In this document: positions 1 to 9,372 of the stretch, piece after piece
Position numbering within the stretch: position 1 is the stretch's first letter
How the letters are laid out: each line of letters starts with the position of its first letter
Assembly (NCBI RefSeq): GCF_026712205.1
Contig: NZ_JAPPUW010000001.1
Span: forward strand, 248,001 to 312,000
Direction of reading: 5' to 3'
From: Pelomonas aquatica
Lineage (GTDB): Bacteria > Pseudomonadota > Gammaproteobacteria > Burkholderiales > Burkholderiaceae_C
Length of the DNA stretch: 64,000 nucleotides
The notes under the pieces: model-generated
Seen by the model: the letters and a program-made list of their open reading frames with translations, nothing else
Told to the model about the DNA's origin: nothing
Database searches by the model: none
Program-made: the position numbers and the translations under genes

Positions 1-1425
1 GTGGCACTCCTCGACGGTCGGCGGCTTGCGGCGGTGGCTCTGCAACTTCTTGGCCTGTCGTTTCACCCGCTGATGGCCCTGCCCGTCATCTCGTTGAGCT
101 GGTGCTATCTCGTCGAGACCGACCGGCAGTGGTTGTGGCTGCTGGCGACCCTGCCCGCCGCCCTGGTTGCAGCTTTGGCCGGCATTCCGCCCTGGGATGG
201 CCTGCTCCGGACCTATGACCCGTATTGGTGGTCTCTGTTCGAGACCAGCGCCGACCATCTGCTGATTGGAAACTGGTCCCTTGATGAGCAGTTGACCGTA
301 CTGCTCGACGTCGCCATCCTGATTGCCGTGACCCGCCTGCGCCCCAAGGACGCCTGGACACGGTTGATCCTTGCGGTCGTCATCACGACCCTGGCGTTCA
401 TTGGTCTGACCATCCTGTGCGTCGACTTCGGGCGCTCGGTGATGTTGACGCAACTGCAGCTATGGCGGGCGCACTGGGTTGCGCACCTGCTGGCCATGAC
501 CCTGACACCATGGCTGCTCGCCAAGCTTTGGCAGCTGGATGGTCTTTGGCGCGCCAGCGCCTGTGCATTGGGGCTCGCACTCATGAACTCGCATTTCGGC
601 ATGGATCATGGCAAGGTGACCCTGCCGCTATGGGGACTCGCATCGCTGGCAGCGTGGCGCGTTCGCAAGCCCTCCCGGACCGTGGTATGGCTGGCCTGCC
701 CCTGCATCCTGCTTTGCACGCTCGGACTCATCGCCTATCAACTCGACGCCATGCTGCAGCAACAGGGCTGGCAGTTTCCGACGGCAGGATGGAACGACCG
801 GTTCATCGAGGTCGCGGCAATCCCGGTCGTTGCCTTCGCCGGCTTTGCCGCGCTGCTGCGCGTCTGCAGCAAGTCGCGCGTCGGCGTGTGGCTCGCGCTG
901 TCACTTAGCGCGTTGCTGCTGTTCACTGCGCTGACCCATTGGGACCAACGCTCCGACCTCGCGCGGACCATCGAATCGCCATCAGCACATGAACACCCCT
1001 TCATCGCCCATCTGCCAGCGAAGGCATCGGTCTACTGGCCAAACCAACTGGCGCCAGTGTGGGGCCTGCTCGGACACCCCAGCCACTTCTCTCAACAACA
1101 AGGCGCAGGCGTGCTGTTTAACCGCGATACTGCACTGATTTACGGTCCGCGCCGCGAGGCCTATCGTCTGATCGACGAGGATCGCAAAAGTTGCCGGACT
1201 GGCGCCCTGATGGCCCGCGACCACGTCGCGCTGGCCGGCTGCGATATGCCCTCCCAGGGCCGGCTGGAAACCTTGTGCCAGCAGGCGGATGCCCCTGATT
1301 TCATGGCGCTTCGCGGCCGGCTCAAGCCCGAACCACTGGCCACATGGCAGCCGCCGCAGAGGCGGGATTCGCCGCAGACCTTCGCCCTCTACGCCTGTTC
1401 TCAGCTGACCTCGAAAGAGCCCTGA
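1..1425 (+). CDS. Multi-pass membrane protein of the glycan cluster (5' end cut by window)
   Basis: The reading frame is open from the first base, so the true start is probably upstream and the GTG at position 1 need not be the start codon. The 474 visible residues hold roughly nine or ten hydrophobic segments up to about residue 310. A mostly soluble C-terminal part follows, with three or four cysteines in its last 80 residues. I recognise no catalytic motif. The stop lies two bases before the GTG of a GtrA-type gene, so it probably belongs to the same transcript as the glycan-assembly genes that follow. A role in polysaccharide or lipid-linked glycan handling is inferred from position only. 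Confidence 0.6.
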   Translation: MALLDGRRLAAVALQLLGLSFHPLMALPVISLSWCYLVETDRQWLWLLATLPAALVAALAGIPPWDGLLRTYDPYWWSLFETSADHLLIGNWSLDEQLTVLLDVAILIAVTRLRPKDAWTRLILAVVITTLAFIGLTILCVDFGRSVMLTQLQLWRAHWVAHLLAMTLTPWLLAKLWQLDGLWRASACALGLALMNSHFGMDHGKVTLPLWGLASLAAWRVRKPSRTVVWLACPCILLCTLGLIAYQLDAMLQQQGWQFPTAGWNDRFIEVAAIPVVAFAGFAALLRVCSKSRVGVWLALSLSALLLFTALTHWDQRSDLARTIESPSAHEHPFIAHLPAKASVYWPNQLAPVWGLLGHPSHFSQQQGAGVLFNRDTALIYGPRREAYRLIDEDRKSCRTGALMARDHVALAGCDMPSQGRLETLCQQADAPDFMALRGRLKPEPLATWQPPQRRDSPQTFALYACSQLTSKEP

Positions 1426-1427
1426 CC

Positions 1428-1838
1428 GTGCCCACCCTATCGCGCGAATTCCTGCGGTACTTCGCAGCCAGCGTCGCGGCGCTGGCGCTGGACACCGCCG
1501 TGTTCAACCTGAGCCTTCGGCTGGGCATCAACCTGGCGGTATCCGCGTGCCTGGGTTTCAGCCTCGGCCTGATGCTCATCTACACGATCAGCACGCGGCA
1601 TGTGTTCTCACAGCGTCGCATGGCGGACCGCCGCCATGAATTTGCGCTGTTCGCGCTGATCGGTGGAGCGGGGCTGCTGCTGACCGAGGCCCTGCTGTGG
1701 CTGCTGGTCCGGCAGATCGGAGTCGCGCCGCTGGCCGCCAAGCTCGGCAGCGCCTGTGGCGTCTTCCTCTTCAATTTCGCGTTGCGCAAGAGCCTGCTGT
1801 TCACCTCCTTGAACCCCACCCTCAGCCCATTGCGATGA
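1428..1838 (+). CDS. GtrA family membrane protein
   Basis: This 136-residue protein has four predicted membrane helices and the usual GtrA layout: an N-terminal REFLRYF stretch before helix 1 and a conserved basic end to helix 4 ([11 protein letters not shown]). GtrA proteins are thought to move undecaprenyl-phosphate-linked sugars across the inner membrane. The frame extends upstream, but the GTG at 1428 gives the normal family length and starts two bases after the preceding stop. The stop overlaps the ATG of the next gene (ATGA), which suggests translational coupling. A second GtrA gene lies at 8264. Confidence 0.8.
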   Translation: MPTLSREFLRYFAASVAALALDTAVFNLSLRLGINLAVSACLGFSLGLMLIYTISTRHVFSQRRMADRRHEFALFALIGGAGLLLTEALLWLLVRQIGVAPLAAKLGSACGVFLFNFALRKSLLFTSLNPTLSPLR

Positions 1839-3406
1839 GTCGTGCCTCCGCCCTGATCATCGGCGCCGGCCCGGCCGGCCTGACTGCTGGCCTCGAACTG
1901 CTGCGCGCCGGCTACCCCCAGGTCACGATCCTGGAAGGCAGCGACGCCATCGGCGGCATCTCCAGGACCGTCAACTACAAGGGCAACCGCATCGACATCG
2001 GCGGCCACCGCTTCTTCTCGAAGTCGGACTGGGTCATGAACTGGTGGCGCGATATACTGCCCGTCGCCAGGGCCGACGGCAGCAGCGCGAACGCTCGCCT
2101 GGCCTACCAAGGGCAGCAGCGGCTGCTCGGCGGCCATCTGGCCTCGGCCAGCGAGGCCGACGACGCCATCATGCTGATCCGCAGCCGCCAGTCGCGCATC
2201 TACTTCGGTGGCAACTTCTTCGACTACCCGCTCAAGCCCGGCATGGACCTGGTCCAGAAGATGGGGCCGCTGCGCTGCCTGCAGTTCGCCGGCAGCTACA
2301 TGGCATCCGCTGCGCGGCCCATCCAGCCCGAGCAGACGCTGGAAGACTTTTTCATCAACCGCTTCGGCCGCCAGCTCTACCTGCAGTTCTTCAAGGACTA
2401 CACCGAGAAGGTCTGGGGGGTACCCTGCCGCGACATCAACGCCGACTGGGGTGCGCAGCGCATCAAAAGCCTATCCATCGGCAGCGCCGCCAAGCAGGCA
2501 CTGAAGAAGATCGTCACCGGCAAGACCGACACCCAGCACACCTCGCTGATCGAGAGCTTTCTTTATCCCAAATACGGCCCCGGCCAAATGTGGGAGACGG
2601 CGGCCGCCGAGTTCGAAAGCCGCGGCGGCCGGCTGCTGCGCGGCTGGGCCGTCGACGAGATCCACCGCCAGGAGCGCCGAGTCGAGCGAGTCGTCGCACG
2701 CGATGTGAGTGGCCAGCGCCAGAGCTTCGATGCCAGCGCCGTCGTGTCGACCATGCCCATCCGCGAGCTCGCCCAGGCCCTGCGCCCCGCACCCGACGCA
2801 CCGACGCTGTCCATCGCCTCCGGCCTCGAATACCGTGACTTCATCACCGTCGGCCTGCTCTACCGCCGCATGAGCCCGAAGGTGGCCGGCAAGTCCCGCC
2901 ATGTGTCCGACAACTGGATCTACATCCAGGAGCCCGGCGTCAAGGTCGGCCGCGTGCAGGTCTTTAACAACTGGAGCCCCTACATGGTGGCCGACCCCGA
3001 CACGGTGTGGCTGGGTCTGGAATTCTTCGCCCGCGACGACGACGCGCTGTGGGCGATGAGCGAAGACGCGTTGAAGGCCCTGGCCGTGCGCGAGATGCAG
3101 CAGCTCGGCCTGGCCGACGAGGGCGAGCTGCTTGACGCCACCGTGCTGCGCCAGCCCAAGGCCTACCCCGGCTATTTCGGCGCTGCCTTCCAGCGCTTCG
3201 ACGCACTGCGCGCCTGGCTCGACGGGCTGGACAACCTCTACCTCTGCGGCCGCAACGGCATGCACCGCTACAACAACCAGGACCACTCCATGCTGTCGGC
3301 GCGACTGGCCGCGCAGGCCATCCTGAACGGCGGCGCGAGTCGCGACGCGATCTGGGCCGTCAACATCGACGACGACTACCACGAAGAAGCGCCAACGAAG
3401 AACTGA
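1835..3406 (+). CDS. NAD(P)/FAD-dependent oxidoreductase (amine oxidase / UDP-galactopyranose mutase-like fold)
   Basis: A 523-residue flavoprotein. The N-terminus holds a Rossmann FAD-binding motif ([12 protein letters not shown], about residues 8-19), the following Glu that binds ribose (LEGSDAIGG), and a typical C-terminal FAD contact region ([19 protein letters not shown]). The family includes protoporphyrinogen-oxidase-like and UDP-galactopyranose-mutase-like enzymes, and members are often found in polysaccharide clusters. The ATG at 1835 is chosen because it overlaps the GtrA stop and puts the FAD motif at the correct distance from the N-terminus. The longer upstream frame merely crosses GtrA. 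The substrate cannot be deduced from sequence. Confidence 0.82.
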   Translation: MSRASALIIGAGPAGLTAGLELLRAGYPQVTILEGSDAIGGISRTVNYKGNRIDIGGHRFFSKSDWVMNWWRDILPVARADGSSANARLAYQGQQRLLGGHLASASEADDAIMLIRSRQSRIYFGGNFFDYPLKPGMDLVQKMGPLRCLQFAGSYMASAARPIQPEQTLEDFFINRFGRQLYLQFFKDYTEKVWGVPCRDINADWGAQRIKSLSIGSAAKQALKKIVTGKTDTQHTSLIESFLYPKYGPGQMWETAAAEFESRGGRLLRGWAVDEIHRQERRVERVVARDVSGQRQSFDASAVVSTMPIRELAQALRPAPDAPTLSIASGLEYRDFITVGLLYRRMSPKVAGKSRHVSDNWIYIQEPGVKVGRVQVFNNWSPYMVADPDTVWLGLEFFARDDDALWAMSEDALKALAVREMQQLGLADEGELLDATVLRQPKAYPGYFGAAFQRFDALRAWLDGLDNLYLCGRNGMHRYNNQDHSMLSARLAAQAILNGGASRDAIWAVNIDDDYHEEAPTKN

Positions 3407-3414
3407 GCTGGTGC

Positions 3415-5127
3415 ATGCCATCATCCGCGCCCATGTCGTCCCAGACCTCTCCCGCCGCCGCGCCCCTCGGGCTGGTTATCGCCGCCGCCCTCCCCCCCCT
3501 GCTCGCCTACAACCAGACCCCGGCCGTCACGCTCTACAACCAGCTGCTGGCCCTGGCCGGCTGGGGCCTCGTGCTTTGCCTCTGGGCGCGCGCGACGCCC
3601 GGCTGGCGTGCTGGCCTTAAGAGCCCGGCCGCCGTCGCCCTCGCGCTGCTGGCCGTTGCGCCGCTGACCTCGGTCGCCTGGCGCGCGCTGCCGCTGTCGC
3701 TCGGCCTGAACGCCGTGGCCGTCATCGGCGCCGGCCTGGCCGTGCTGCTGCTGGCCCAGGGCCTGGGCACCGACGCGCGCCACAAGGCCGCCGAAGCATT
3801 GTTCTGGGGCCTGCTCATCGCCGGCCTGTGCAGCGTCGCCATCAGCATCGTGCAGGTCTTCGCGCCCGACCTGGCCGACGGCGGCTGGGTCGCCCGCTAT
3901 GGCATCGCCGGCCGCGCCGCAGGCAATCTGCGCCAGCCCAACCACCTCGCCAGCCTGATGATGTGGGCCGCCGTCGCGGCCGTCTTCATCACCGAGAAAC
4001 GCGGCTGGCGCGCGGCCCTGCCGGTGCTGCTGCTGGCCTTCGTGTTCTCCGTGGTGCTGAGCGCCTCGCGCACCGGCTACGCCGGCATCCTGATGCTGGC
4101 GCTCTGGGGCGTGGTGGACCGGCGCCTGTCACGCAGTGCGCGGCTGTCCCTGCTGGCCACGCCGGCGATGCTCGGCGCCTGCTGGTGGCTGATGTCGCTG
4201 TGGTCGGCCGAGAGCGGCCATGCCTTCGGCGCGGCATCCCGGTTGGCCGAAGGCGCGGGCTCGCCATCGCGCCTGGCCATCCTGAGCAACGCCTGGGAGC
4301 TGACGCTGGCCAACCCCTGGCTCGGCGTCGGCTGGGGCGAGTTCAACTTCGCATGGAGCCTCACGCCCTTCCCGGCCCGCCCCATCGCCTTCTTCGACCA
4401 CACCCACAACCTCGTCTCGCAGCTCGCCGTCGAGCTCGGCCTGCCGTGGGCGGGCGCCGTCCTCGCGCTGCTGGGCTGGGCGCTGTGCAGGGCCTGGCGC
4501 GGTGCCGCGCAGGCCGGCGACGACGCGCCGCTGCGCCGTGCAGCCTTGATGATCGTGCTGACCATCGGCCTGCACAGCCTGCTCGAATACCCGCTCTGGT
4601 ACGCCTACTTCCTGCTGCCCGCCTGCTTCGCGCTCGGCCTGGCGCTGCCGGCTGGCGGCAACCCCAAGCCCGCCGGCAGCGCCCCCTGGCAAGTGCTCGG
4701 CGGCCTGCTGATGGCGGGCAGCCTGTTCGCCATGTGGGACTACCAGCGCATCGTCGTGATCTATGCGCCCAGCAGCGATGCCGTGCCGCTGACCCGGCGC
4801 ATCGCCGCGGGCCAAAGCTCAGCGCTGTTCGGCCACCAGGCCGACTACGCCGCCGCGACCAGCCTCGCCCCGGGTCCGGACGCGCTGGCCGCGGCCAGGC
4901 GCACCGCCTTCAGCCTGATCGACGCACGGCTGCTGATGCACTGGTCGCGCTCGCTGGAAGCCACCGGCGACGTCGAAGGGGCGCGCTACCTCGCAGACCG
5001 GCTGCGCGAGTTCCGCAACCCGACGGGCGACAACTGGTTCGCATCCTGTGCCGACGCGGCCTCGGCACCGGCCATGCCGCAGTGCCAGCCGGCCTCGGGC
5101 GTCACCGATTGGCGAAACCTGCGTTGA
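3415..5127 (+). CDS. PglL/Wzy-type O-oligosaccharide ligase
   Basis: A 570-residue inner-membrane protein with about twelve hydrophobic helices. It shows the features of protein O-oligosaccharyltransferases of the PglL/PilO type: GNLRQPNHLAS near residue 170, the large-loop motif FFDHTHN near residue 327 (the Wzy_C/WaaL ligase signature with its essential His), and HSLLEYPLW near residue 388. The soluble C-terminal part matches the Wzy_C_2 layout. Such enzymes transfer an undecaprenyl-linked glycan to pilin or other periplasmic proteins. A plain O-antigen ligase is the alternative. A second in-frame ATG at 3433 is an equally plausible start. The stop overlaps the TTG start of the next gene. 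Confidence 0.8.
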   Translation: MPSSAPMSSQTSPAAAPLGLVIAAALPPLLAYNQTPAVTLYNQLLALAGWGLVLCLWARATPGWRAGLKSPAAVALALLAVAPLTSVAWRALPLSLGLNAVAVIGAGLAVLLLAQGLGTDARHKAAEALFWGLLIAGLCSVAISIVQVFAPDLADGGWVARYGIAGRAAGNLRQPNHLASLMMWAAVAAVFITEKRGWRAALPVLLLAFVFSVVLSASRTGYAGILMLALWGVVDRRLSRSARLSLLATPAMLGACWWLMSLWSAESGHAFGAASRLAEGAGSPSRLAILSNAWELTLANPWLGVGWGEFNFAWSLTPFPARPIAFFDHTHNLVSQLAVELGLPWAGAVLALLGWALCRAWRGAAQAGDDAPLRRAALMIVLTIGLHSLLEYPLWYAYFLLPACFALGLALPAGGNPKPAGSAPWQVLGGLLMAGSLFAMWDYQRIVVIYAPSSDAVPLTRRIAAGQSSALFGHQADYAAATSLAPGPDALAAARRTAFSLIDARLLMHWSRSLEATGDVEGARYLADRLREFRNPTGDNWFASCADAASAPAMPQCQPASGVTDWRNLR

Positions 5128-6773
5128 AGCCGCCGCTGTTATCCGACCCGGCATTGCGTCGGCTGGCTCTTGCCACGTTGACGCTGGCCTGCGCCGCGCC
5201 GGTCATCACGCGGCTGTCGCGCATGGAGGGGCTATCGCTCGAAAACTATCCCATCTTCGAGCGCCTGTTCACGTTAAACGACCATGTGCAATCGCTAGCG
5301 ATGCTTGCCGCACTCGCGCTGACGCTGGTCTGGGCAGCACCGCGCAACGCGGCCGAATGGCTGGCAGCCTGGATGGGCGCGCACCCGCTGCGGGCGAGCA
5401 CCCTGGTTTTTGCCGCCCTTTTGCTGGGCGCCCGCTTCATCTACCGCGCCCATCCGCTGTCGATGGATGAATATGTGCCCTGGATGCAAGCTCACGCGTT
5501 CGCCAAGGGACAGGGCGTGCTGCACTACCCGCTGGCGCTGCTGGACGCCGTCGTGCCGCTGCAATTCCAGGGCGCCTTTGTCATCGTCGACCACGCCAGC
5601 GGCGCCGCAACCTCGGGCTACTGGCCCGGCCTCGCACTGCTGCTGACGCCGCTGGTCGCCCCCGATCTCGGCTGGTGCCTGAACCCCGCCTTCGGCGCGC
5701 TGACGCTGGGGCTGCTGCACCGCCTGGCCAGCGATGCCGCAGGGGATGAACGTGCCGGTGGCTGGGCCATGCTGGCCGCGCTGGCATCGCCGCAGTTCAC
5801 CGTCAGCGCGATGTCTTGGTATGCGATGCCGGGTGAGCTTGCGCTGAACCTACTCTATCTGTGGCTGCTGTTGAAACCGCGACCCGGAGCCGCGTTTGCC
5901 GCCGGGCTCGTCGGCGGGCTTTGCCTGGTCATGCACAACCCGGTGCCGCATGCACTGATGGCCGCACCCTGCCTGCTGTGGTTGGCCCTGGACCGCACGC
6001 GCTGGGCACGGCTGCTGGCTGTGCTGGCGGGCTATGTTCCGCTCGGCCTGGGCCTGGGCCTGGGCTGGTGGCTGCTCAAGGCCGGCTTCGGAGATGCTCC
6101 CATCGACCAGCCTGCGCCGGCTGCCGGCGTGCTCGATGTCCTTGGCCGCGTCCTCGTCTGGCCCGATGCTTCATTGCTGACCGCACGTTGGCAGGCCGCC
6201 TGGAAGACCTGGATCTGGGCCGCACCCGGCCTGCTGCTGCTGCCGCTGCTGTCGCGCCAGCGCCCGCCCGCCGAGCGCCTGCTGCTCGCCGCCCTGGTAC
6301 TGACCTTCGTCTTCTACCTGTTCGTGCGCTTCGACCAGGGCCATGGCTGGGGCTTCCGTTATGTCCACCCTGTCTGGGGTGCGCTGCCGGTGGTGGCCGG
6401 CCTGTGGCTGGCCGGTGCGCAAGGCGGCGCGCGACGGTGGGGCTCGGCCCTGCTGGCCGCCGGCCTGCTCGCCACGCCCGTCTTCCTGTGGCAGACGCAG
6501 GCCACCATCGACCACGCGCTGTCGTTCCGCCTCACCCCCGAGGGTCCGGGTGACTGGGTGGTCTTCGTATCGCAGACGACCGGCCGCTACCGCGGCGACC
6601 TGGTGCAGAACCCGGCCAGCCCCGCGCCCCGACTCAATCTCGTCAGCCGCGGCGAGCGTGCCGACCGTGCACTGATGGCGAATTTCTATCCCGGGGCGAT
6701 CGAAGTGATGCAAGACTCCCGCGGATCGGCTTGGCGGCTGCCTGCGGGCCGCCTTTCGGGGGCTACCCCTTGA
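5124..6773 (+). CDS. GT-C type membrane glycosyltransferase (ArnT/PMT-like)
   Basis: A 549-residue multi-pass membrane protein. The first large periplasmic loop, near residue 112, carries SMDEYVPWMQA, an acidic Asp-Glu motif at the place expected for GT-C enzymes that use polyprenyl-phosphate sugars (ArnT/PMT type). About ten further helices and a short soluble tail follow. I choose the TTG at 5124 because it overlaps the stop of the ligase gene (TTGA) and fits the hydrophobic start. The reading frame extends about 1.3 kb further upstream, but that part is only the shadow of the ligase. Donor and acceptor are unknown. Confidence 0.72.
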   Translation: MKPPLLSDPALRRLALATLTLACAAPVITRLSRMEGLSLENYPIFERLFTLNDHVQSLAMLAALALTLVWAAPRNAAEWLAAWMGAHPLRASTLVFAALLLGARFIYRAHPLSMDEYVPWMQAHAFAKGQGVLHYPLALLDAVVPLQFQGAFVIVDHASGAATSGYWPGLALLLTPLVAPDLGWCLNPAFGALTLGLLHRLASDAAGDERAGGWAMLAALASPQFTVSAMSWYAMPGELALNLLYLWLLLKPRPGAAFAAGLVGGLCLVMHNPVPHALMAAPCLLWLALDRTRWARLLAVLAGYVPLGLGLGLGWWLLKAGFGDAPIDQPAPAAGVLDVLGRVLVWPDASLLTARWQAAWKTWIWAAPGLLLLPLLSRQRPPAERLLLAALVLTFVFYLFVRFDQGHGWGFRYVHPVWGALPVVAGLWLAGAQGGARRWGSALLAAGLLATPVFLWQTQATIDHALSFRLTPEGPGDWVVFVSQTTGRYRGDLVQNPASPAPRLNLVSRGERADRALMANFYPGAIEVMQDSRGSAWRLPAGRLSGATP

Positions 6774-6788
6774 AGCGATGAGACTCCG

Positions 6789-7514
6789 ATGACGACCTCG
6801 ATCCGGCTCGATCCCCCATTCTGGCGCCACGACGCCTACACGCTGCGCAAGCTCGCCGCAGCGGTGGGTGCTGCCGCGCGCACCGCGCTCGAGTCCCCGT
6901 CTGTCGACGGCGTGCCGCCCTGCGTCGTCGACCTTGGCGCCGGCGATGCCCCTTTTCGCCCGCTGTTCGAGGCACGCGGTGCACGTTATGTGGCCTGCGA
7001 CATCGCCGTGCCCGCGGACGGGCCGACGGTGCGCATCGAACCCGGACGACCGCTGCCGCTGCCTGATGCGAGTGCGCAGCTGGTGGTGTCTTTCCAGGTG
7101 CTCGAACATGTCTGGGACCTCGACTGGTATCTCGGCGAGACCCGACGCCTGCTCGCACCCGGCGGGCGGCTGCTGCTCAGCACCCACGGCACTTGGCTCT
7201 ATCACCCGCATCCCACCGATTTCCGGCGCTGGACCCGCCCAGGCTTGCTGGCGGAACTCGAACAGCGCGGCCTGCGACCGATCTCGGTGCAAGCGCTCGT
7301 CGGCCCGCTGGCCTGGACGACCCAGTTCCGCGCCTTCGGTTGGCACCGCGTACTGGCTGCGGTACCCCTGGTCGGGCCGCTGCTGGCGGCGGCCTCGAAC
7401 AGCCTGCACCATCTGCGCATGATGCTCGAGGACGCGATCACGCCGCAGCCCTGGATCGAGGACAACGCAGCGATGTATCTCGTGCTGGCACAGCGTGCCG
7501 ACGACGCGACCTGA
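6789..7514 (+). CDS. Class I SAM-dependent methyltransferase
   Basis: A 241-residue protein with the class I Rossmann pattern: motif I VDLGAGDAPF near residue 55, an acidic residue ending strand 2 (CDI), and the Methyltransf_11 pattern SFQVLEHV around residue 100, followed by LAPGGRLLLSTHG. The C-terminal helices may bind substrate or membrane. It lies 15 bases after the GT-C gene and 20 bases before the TylF-like gene, inside the glycan cluster, so a sugar or lipid-carrier intermediate is the likely substrate. This last point is inferred from context. Confidence 0.82.
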   Translation: MTTSIRLDPPFWRHDAYTLRKLAAAVGAAARTALESPSVDGVPPCVVDLGAGDAPFRPLFEARGARYVACDIAVPADGPTVRIEPGRPLPLPDASAQLVVSFQVLEHVWDLDWYLGETRRLLAPGGRLLLSTHGTWLYHPHPTDFRRWTRPGLLAELEQRGLRPISVQALVGPLAWTTQFRAFGWHRVLAAVPLVGPLLAAASNSLHHLRMMLEDAITPQPWIEDNAAMYLVLAQRADDAT

Positions 7515-7533
7515 ACGCGGAGGCGACCACACG

Positions 7534-8253
7534 ATGAATGCCTCCGAAGCCCTCTCCCGCATCCGCGAGCCAGCGTTCCTGGCCTCGGGCGTGATGAACT
7601 CGCTGCTGCACGTCATCGACACCATCGCCCCGACAGACTACGGTCGCGCCTACCGCCAGGTGCGGCCGTACACGATGTCAAGCAACGCAAGGCTGCGCGC
7701 ACTGAACGCCGCGGTCGAACAGGTGGTGCAGCGGCAGGTACCGGGCGACATCGTCGAGTGCGGCACGGCGCGCGGCGGCAGCGCCGCTCTCATGGGCATG
7801 GCCCTGCAACGCGCCGGCGACCCACGCCGAATGTGGGTCTTCGACACCTTCGAGGGCATGCCCGAAGCGAACTCCAACGACCCCGACTACGAGCACGCCC
7901 GCCACTACACCGGTACCTGCCGCGGCGAGCTGGCCGAGGTCAGCTCGCTGTTCGGCCGGCTCGGCCTGCTCGATCGCACCCACTTCGTCCAAGGGCTGTT
8001 CCAGGACACGCTGCCACGCACGCCGACCGGCCCGATCTCAGTGCTGCACCTCGACGGCGACTGGTACGACAGCGTGATGGTCTGCCTTGAGCATTTGTAC
8101 GACCACGTCAGCCCGGGCGGCATGATCCAGATCGACGACTATGGTTACTGGGCCGGCGCACGCAAGGCGGTGGAAGACTTCTTCCGCCAGCGCGGCATCG
8201 CGCCATCGCTGCGCTACATCGATTACTCCGGGCGCCAGTTCAGCAAACCCTGA
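7534..8253 (+). CDS. TylF/MycF family O-methyltransferase
   Basis: A 239-residue protein. It has the family hallmarks IVECGTARGGSAALM (SAM binding), WVFDTFEGMPEAN, and the metal and substrate region LHLDGDWYDSV with IQIDDYGYWAGARKAV. Members methylate sugar hydroxyls in macrolide and polysaccharide pathways and need a divalent metal. The ATG at 7534 is chosen because GGAGG at 7519-7523 is spaced correctly. A start 13 codons upstream would overlap the preceding methyltransferase. With its neighbours it suggests a methylated sugar in the glycan. Confidence 0.85.
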   Translation: MNASEALSRIREPAFLASGVMNSLLHVIDTIAPTDYGRAYRQVRPYTMSSNARLRALNAAVEQVVQRQVPGDIVECGTARGGSAALMGMALQRAGDPRRMWVFDTFEGMPEANSNDPDYEHARHYTGTCRGELAEVSSLFGRLGLLDRTHFVQGLFQDTLPRTPTGPISVLHLDGDWYDSVMVCLEHLYDHVSPGGMIQIDDYGYWAGARKAVEDFFRQRGIAPSLRYIDYSGRQFSKP

Positions 8254-8263
8254 AGGCAAGACA

Positions 8264-8692
8264 GTGCAGCTTTCCACCCGAGACAAGCCGGCGTTCGCCA
8301 CGCGCATGAGTGCGCAGTTTCTGCGTTTCGGCCTTGTCGGCTTCCTCTGCTTCCTTGGCGGCCTCGCGTCGGTCTACCTGCTGACCGACCGCTTGCATCT
8401 GCACTATGTGCTGTCGATGGCGATCTCCCTCCTGCTGCTGAACCTGATCGGCTGGCTGCTCAACCGGCACTGGACCTTCGGGCTACGCGTGCGCCGGTCG
8501 TGGGCAGAGCTCGCGCGCTACCTGCTGGTCAGCGGCACCAGCTTCGCGCTTACGCTCGTGCTGCTCGCACTGCTGGTGTCCGGGTTGGGGCTGAACTATC
8601 TCGTGGCAAGCGCCATCGTCGCCCTGCTGATGACAGCGCTCAACTTCACCGCACACCGGCTGTGGAGCCTGCGCGTACCGGACCCGAAATGA
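8264..8692 (+). CDS. GtrA family membrane protein (second copy)
   Basis: A 142-residue protein with four membrane helices and GtrA features: QFLRFGLVGF at the start of helix 1, LLNRHWTF after helix 2, and LNFTAHRLWSL at the end. The GTG at 8264 is preceded by an AAGG-type ribosome site. An ATG at 8306 (MSAQFLRF) is an alternative start that would remove 14 residues. The stop overlaps the next ATG. It is distinct in sequence from the GtrA protein at 1428, so the cluster holds two candidate lipid-linked sugar translocases. Confidence 0.8.
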   Translation: MQLSTRDKPAFATRMSAQFLRFGLVGFLCFLGGLASVYLLTDRLHLHYVLSMAISLLLLNLIGWLLNRHWTFGLRVRRSWAELARYLLVSGTSFALTLVLLALLVSGLGLNYLVASAIVALLMTALNFTAHRLWSLRVPDPK

Positions 8693-9372
8693 GTGATGGC
8701 CGCCGGCCCACCACCATGTCCCCTAGAGCTGACGACGACATGCCTTTGCCGACTCCTCATCCCTCGCGCGCCGATGGTCTGATTGCCCGCCTCAGCACGA
8801 CGCCCTACCGGCGCAGCATCGTGGACGGCATCGTCGCCGCACTGGCCGACCGCGGCCCTCTGGAGCGGGCACTGGACTTCGGGGCCGGTGACGGTTTTTT
8901 CGCGGCCCATCTACCGCAGCTGACCGGGATCCAGCAGGTCACGCCCGTCGACGTCGTCGAACGCACGTCGAGCTGGGTGAAGCCGCTCCTGTACGACGGC
9001 CAGACCCTGCCCTTCACCGACCGCAGCTTCGACCTTGCCTACGCGGTCGATGTCCTGCATCACTGCCCCGACCCGATCGCCGCGCTGGCCGAGATGACGC
9101 GTTGCACGCGGCGCTTCCTGCTCGTCAAGGACCACAACCACACGGGGCCAGTGGGCAAGGCCGTGCTCGCTGTGCTGGATGAACTGGGCAATCGCAGATT
9201 CGGCATTCCATCGCCGCAGCACTATCAACAGCGCTGGGCCTGGGTCGACTGGATTGAGTCCCAGGGCTTCGTTCGCTGCCACTGGGTGCATCCCATGCCC
9301 TGCCACCGCGGCCCTCTGGCAATGACCAATCAGTTGCAGTTCCTCGGGCTCTGGGCCAGGGCCGATGTCTGA
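8689..9372 (+). CDS. SAM-dependent methyltransferase (Methyltransf_11 type)
   Basis: A 227-residue protein. Motif I is LDFGAGDGFF near residue 65, followed by the Methyltransf_11 signature FDLAYAVDVLHHCPDP near residue 110, and a conserved-looking RFLLVKDHNH strand. The ATG at 8689 overlaps the GtrA stop. The upstream extension of the frame lies within GtrA and is not protein-like. The 3' end overlaps the next glycosyltransferase by eight bases. It probably modifies a sugar or polyprenyl-linked intermediate. The substrate is unknown. Confidence 0.8.
   Translation: MSDGRRPTTMSPRADDDMPLPTPHPSRADGLIARLSTTPYRRSIVDGIVAALADRGPLERALDFGAGDGFFAAHLPQLTGIQQVTPVDVVERTSSWVKPLLYDGQTLPFTDRSFDLAYAVDVLHHCPDPIAALAEMTRCTRRFLLVKDHNHTGPVGKAVLAVLDELGNRRFGIPSPQHYQQRWAWVDWIESQGFVRCHWVHPMPCHRGPLAMTNQLQFLGLWARADV

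Noticed and set aside
3828-5123. A 981-residue frame whose first 432 codons precede the GT-C gene
   Set aside because: The first part is a shifted-frame shadow of the ligase gene, rich in Arg/Ala with no domain. Only the part from the TTG at 5124 is protein-like.
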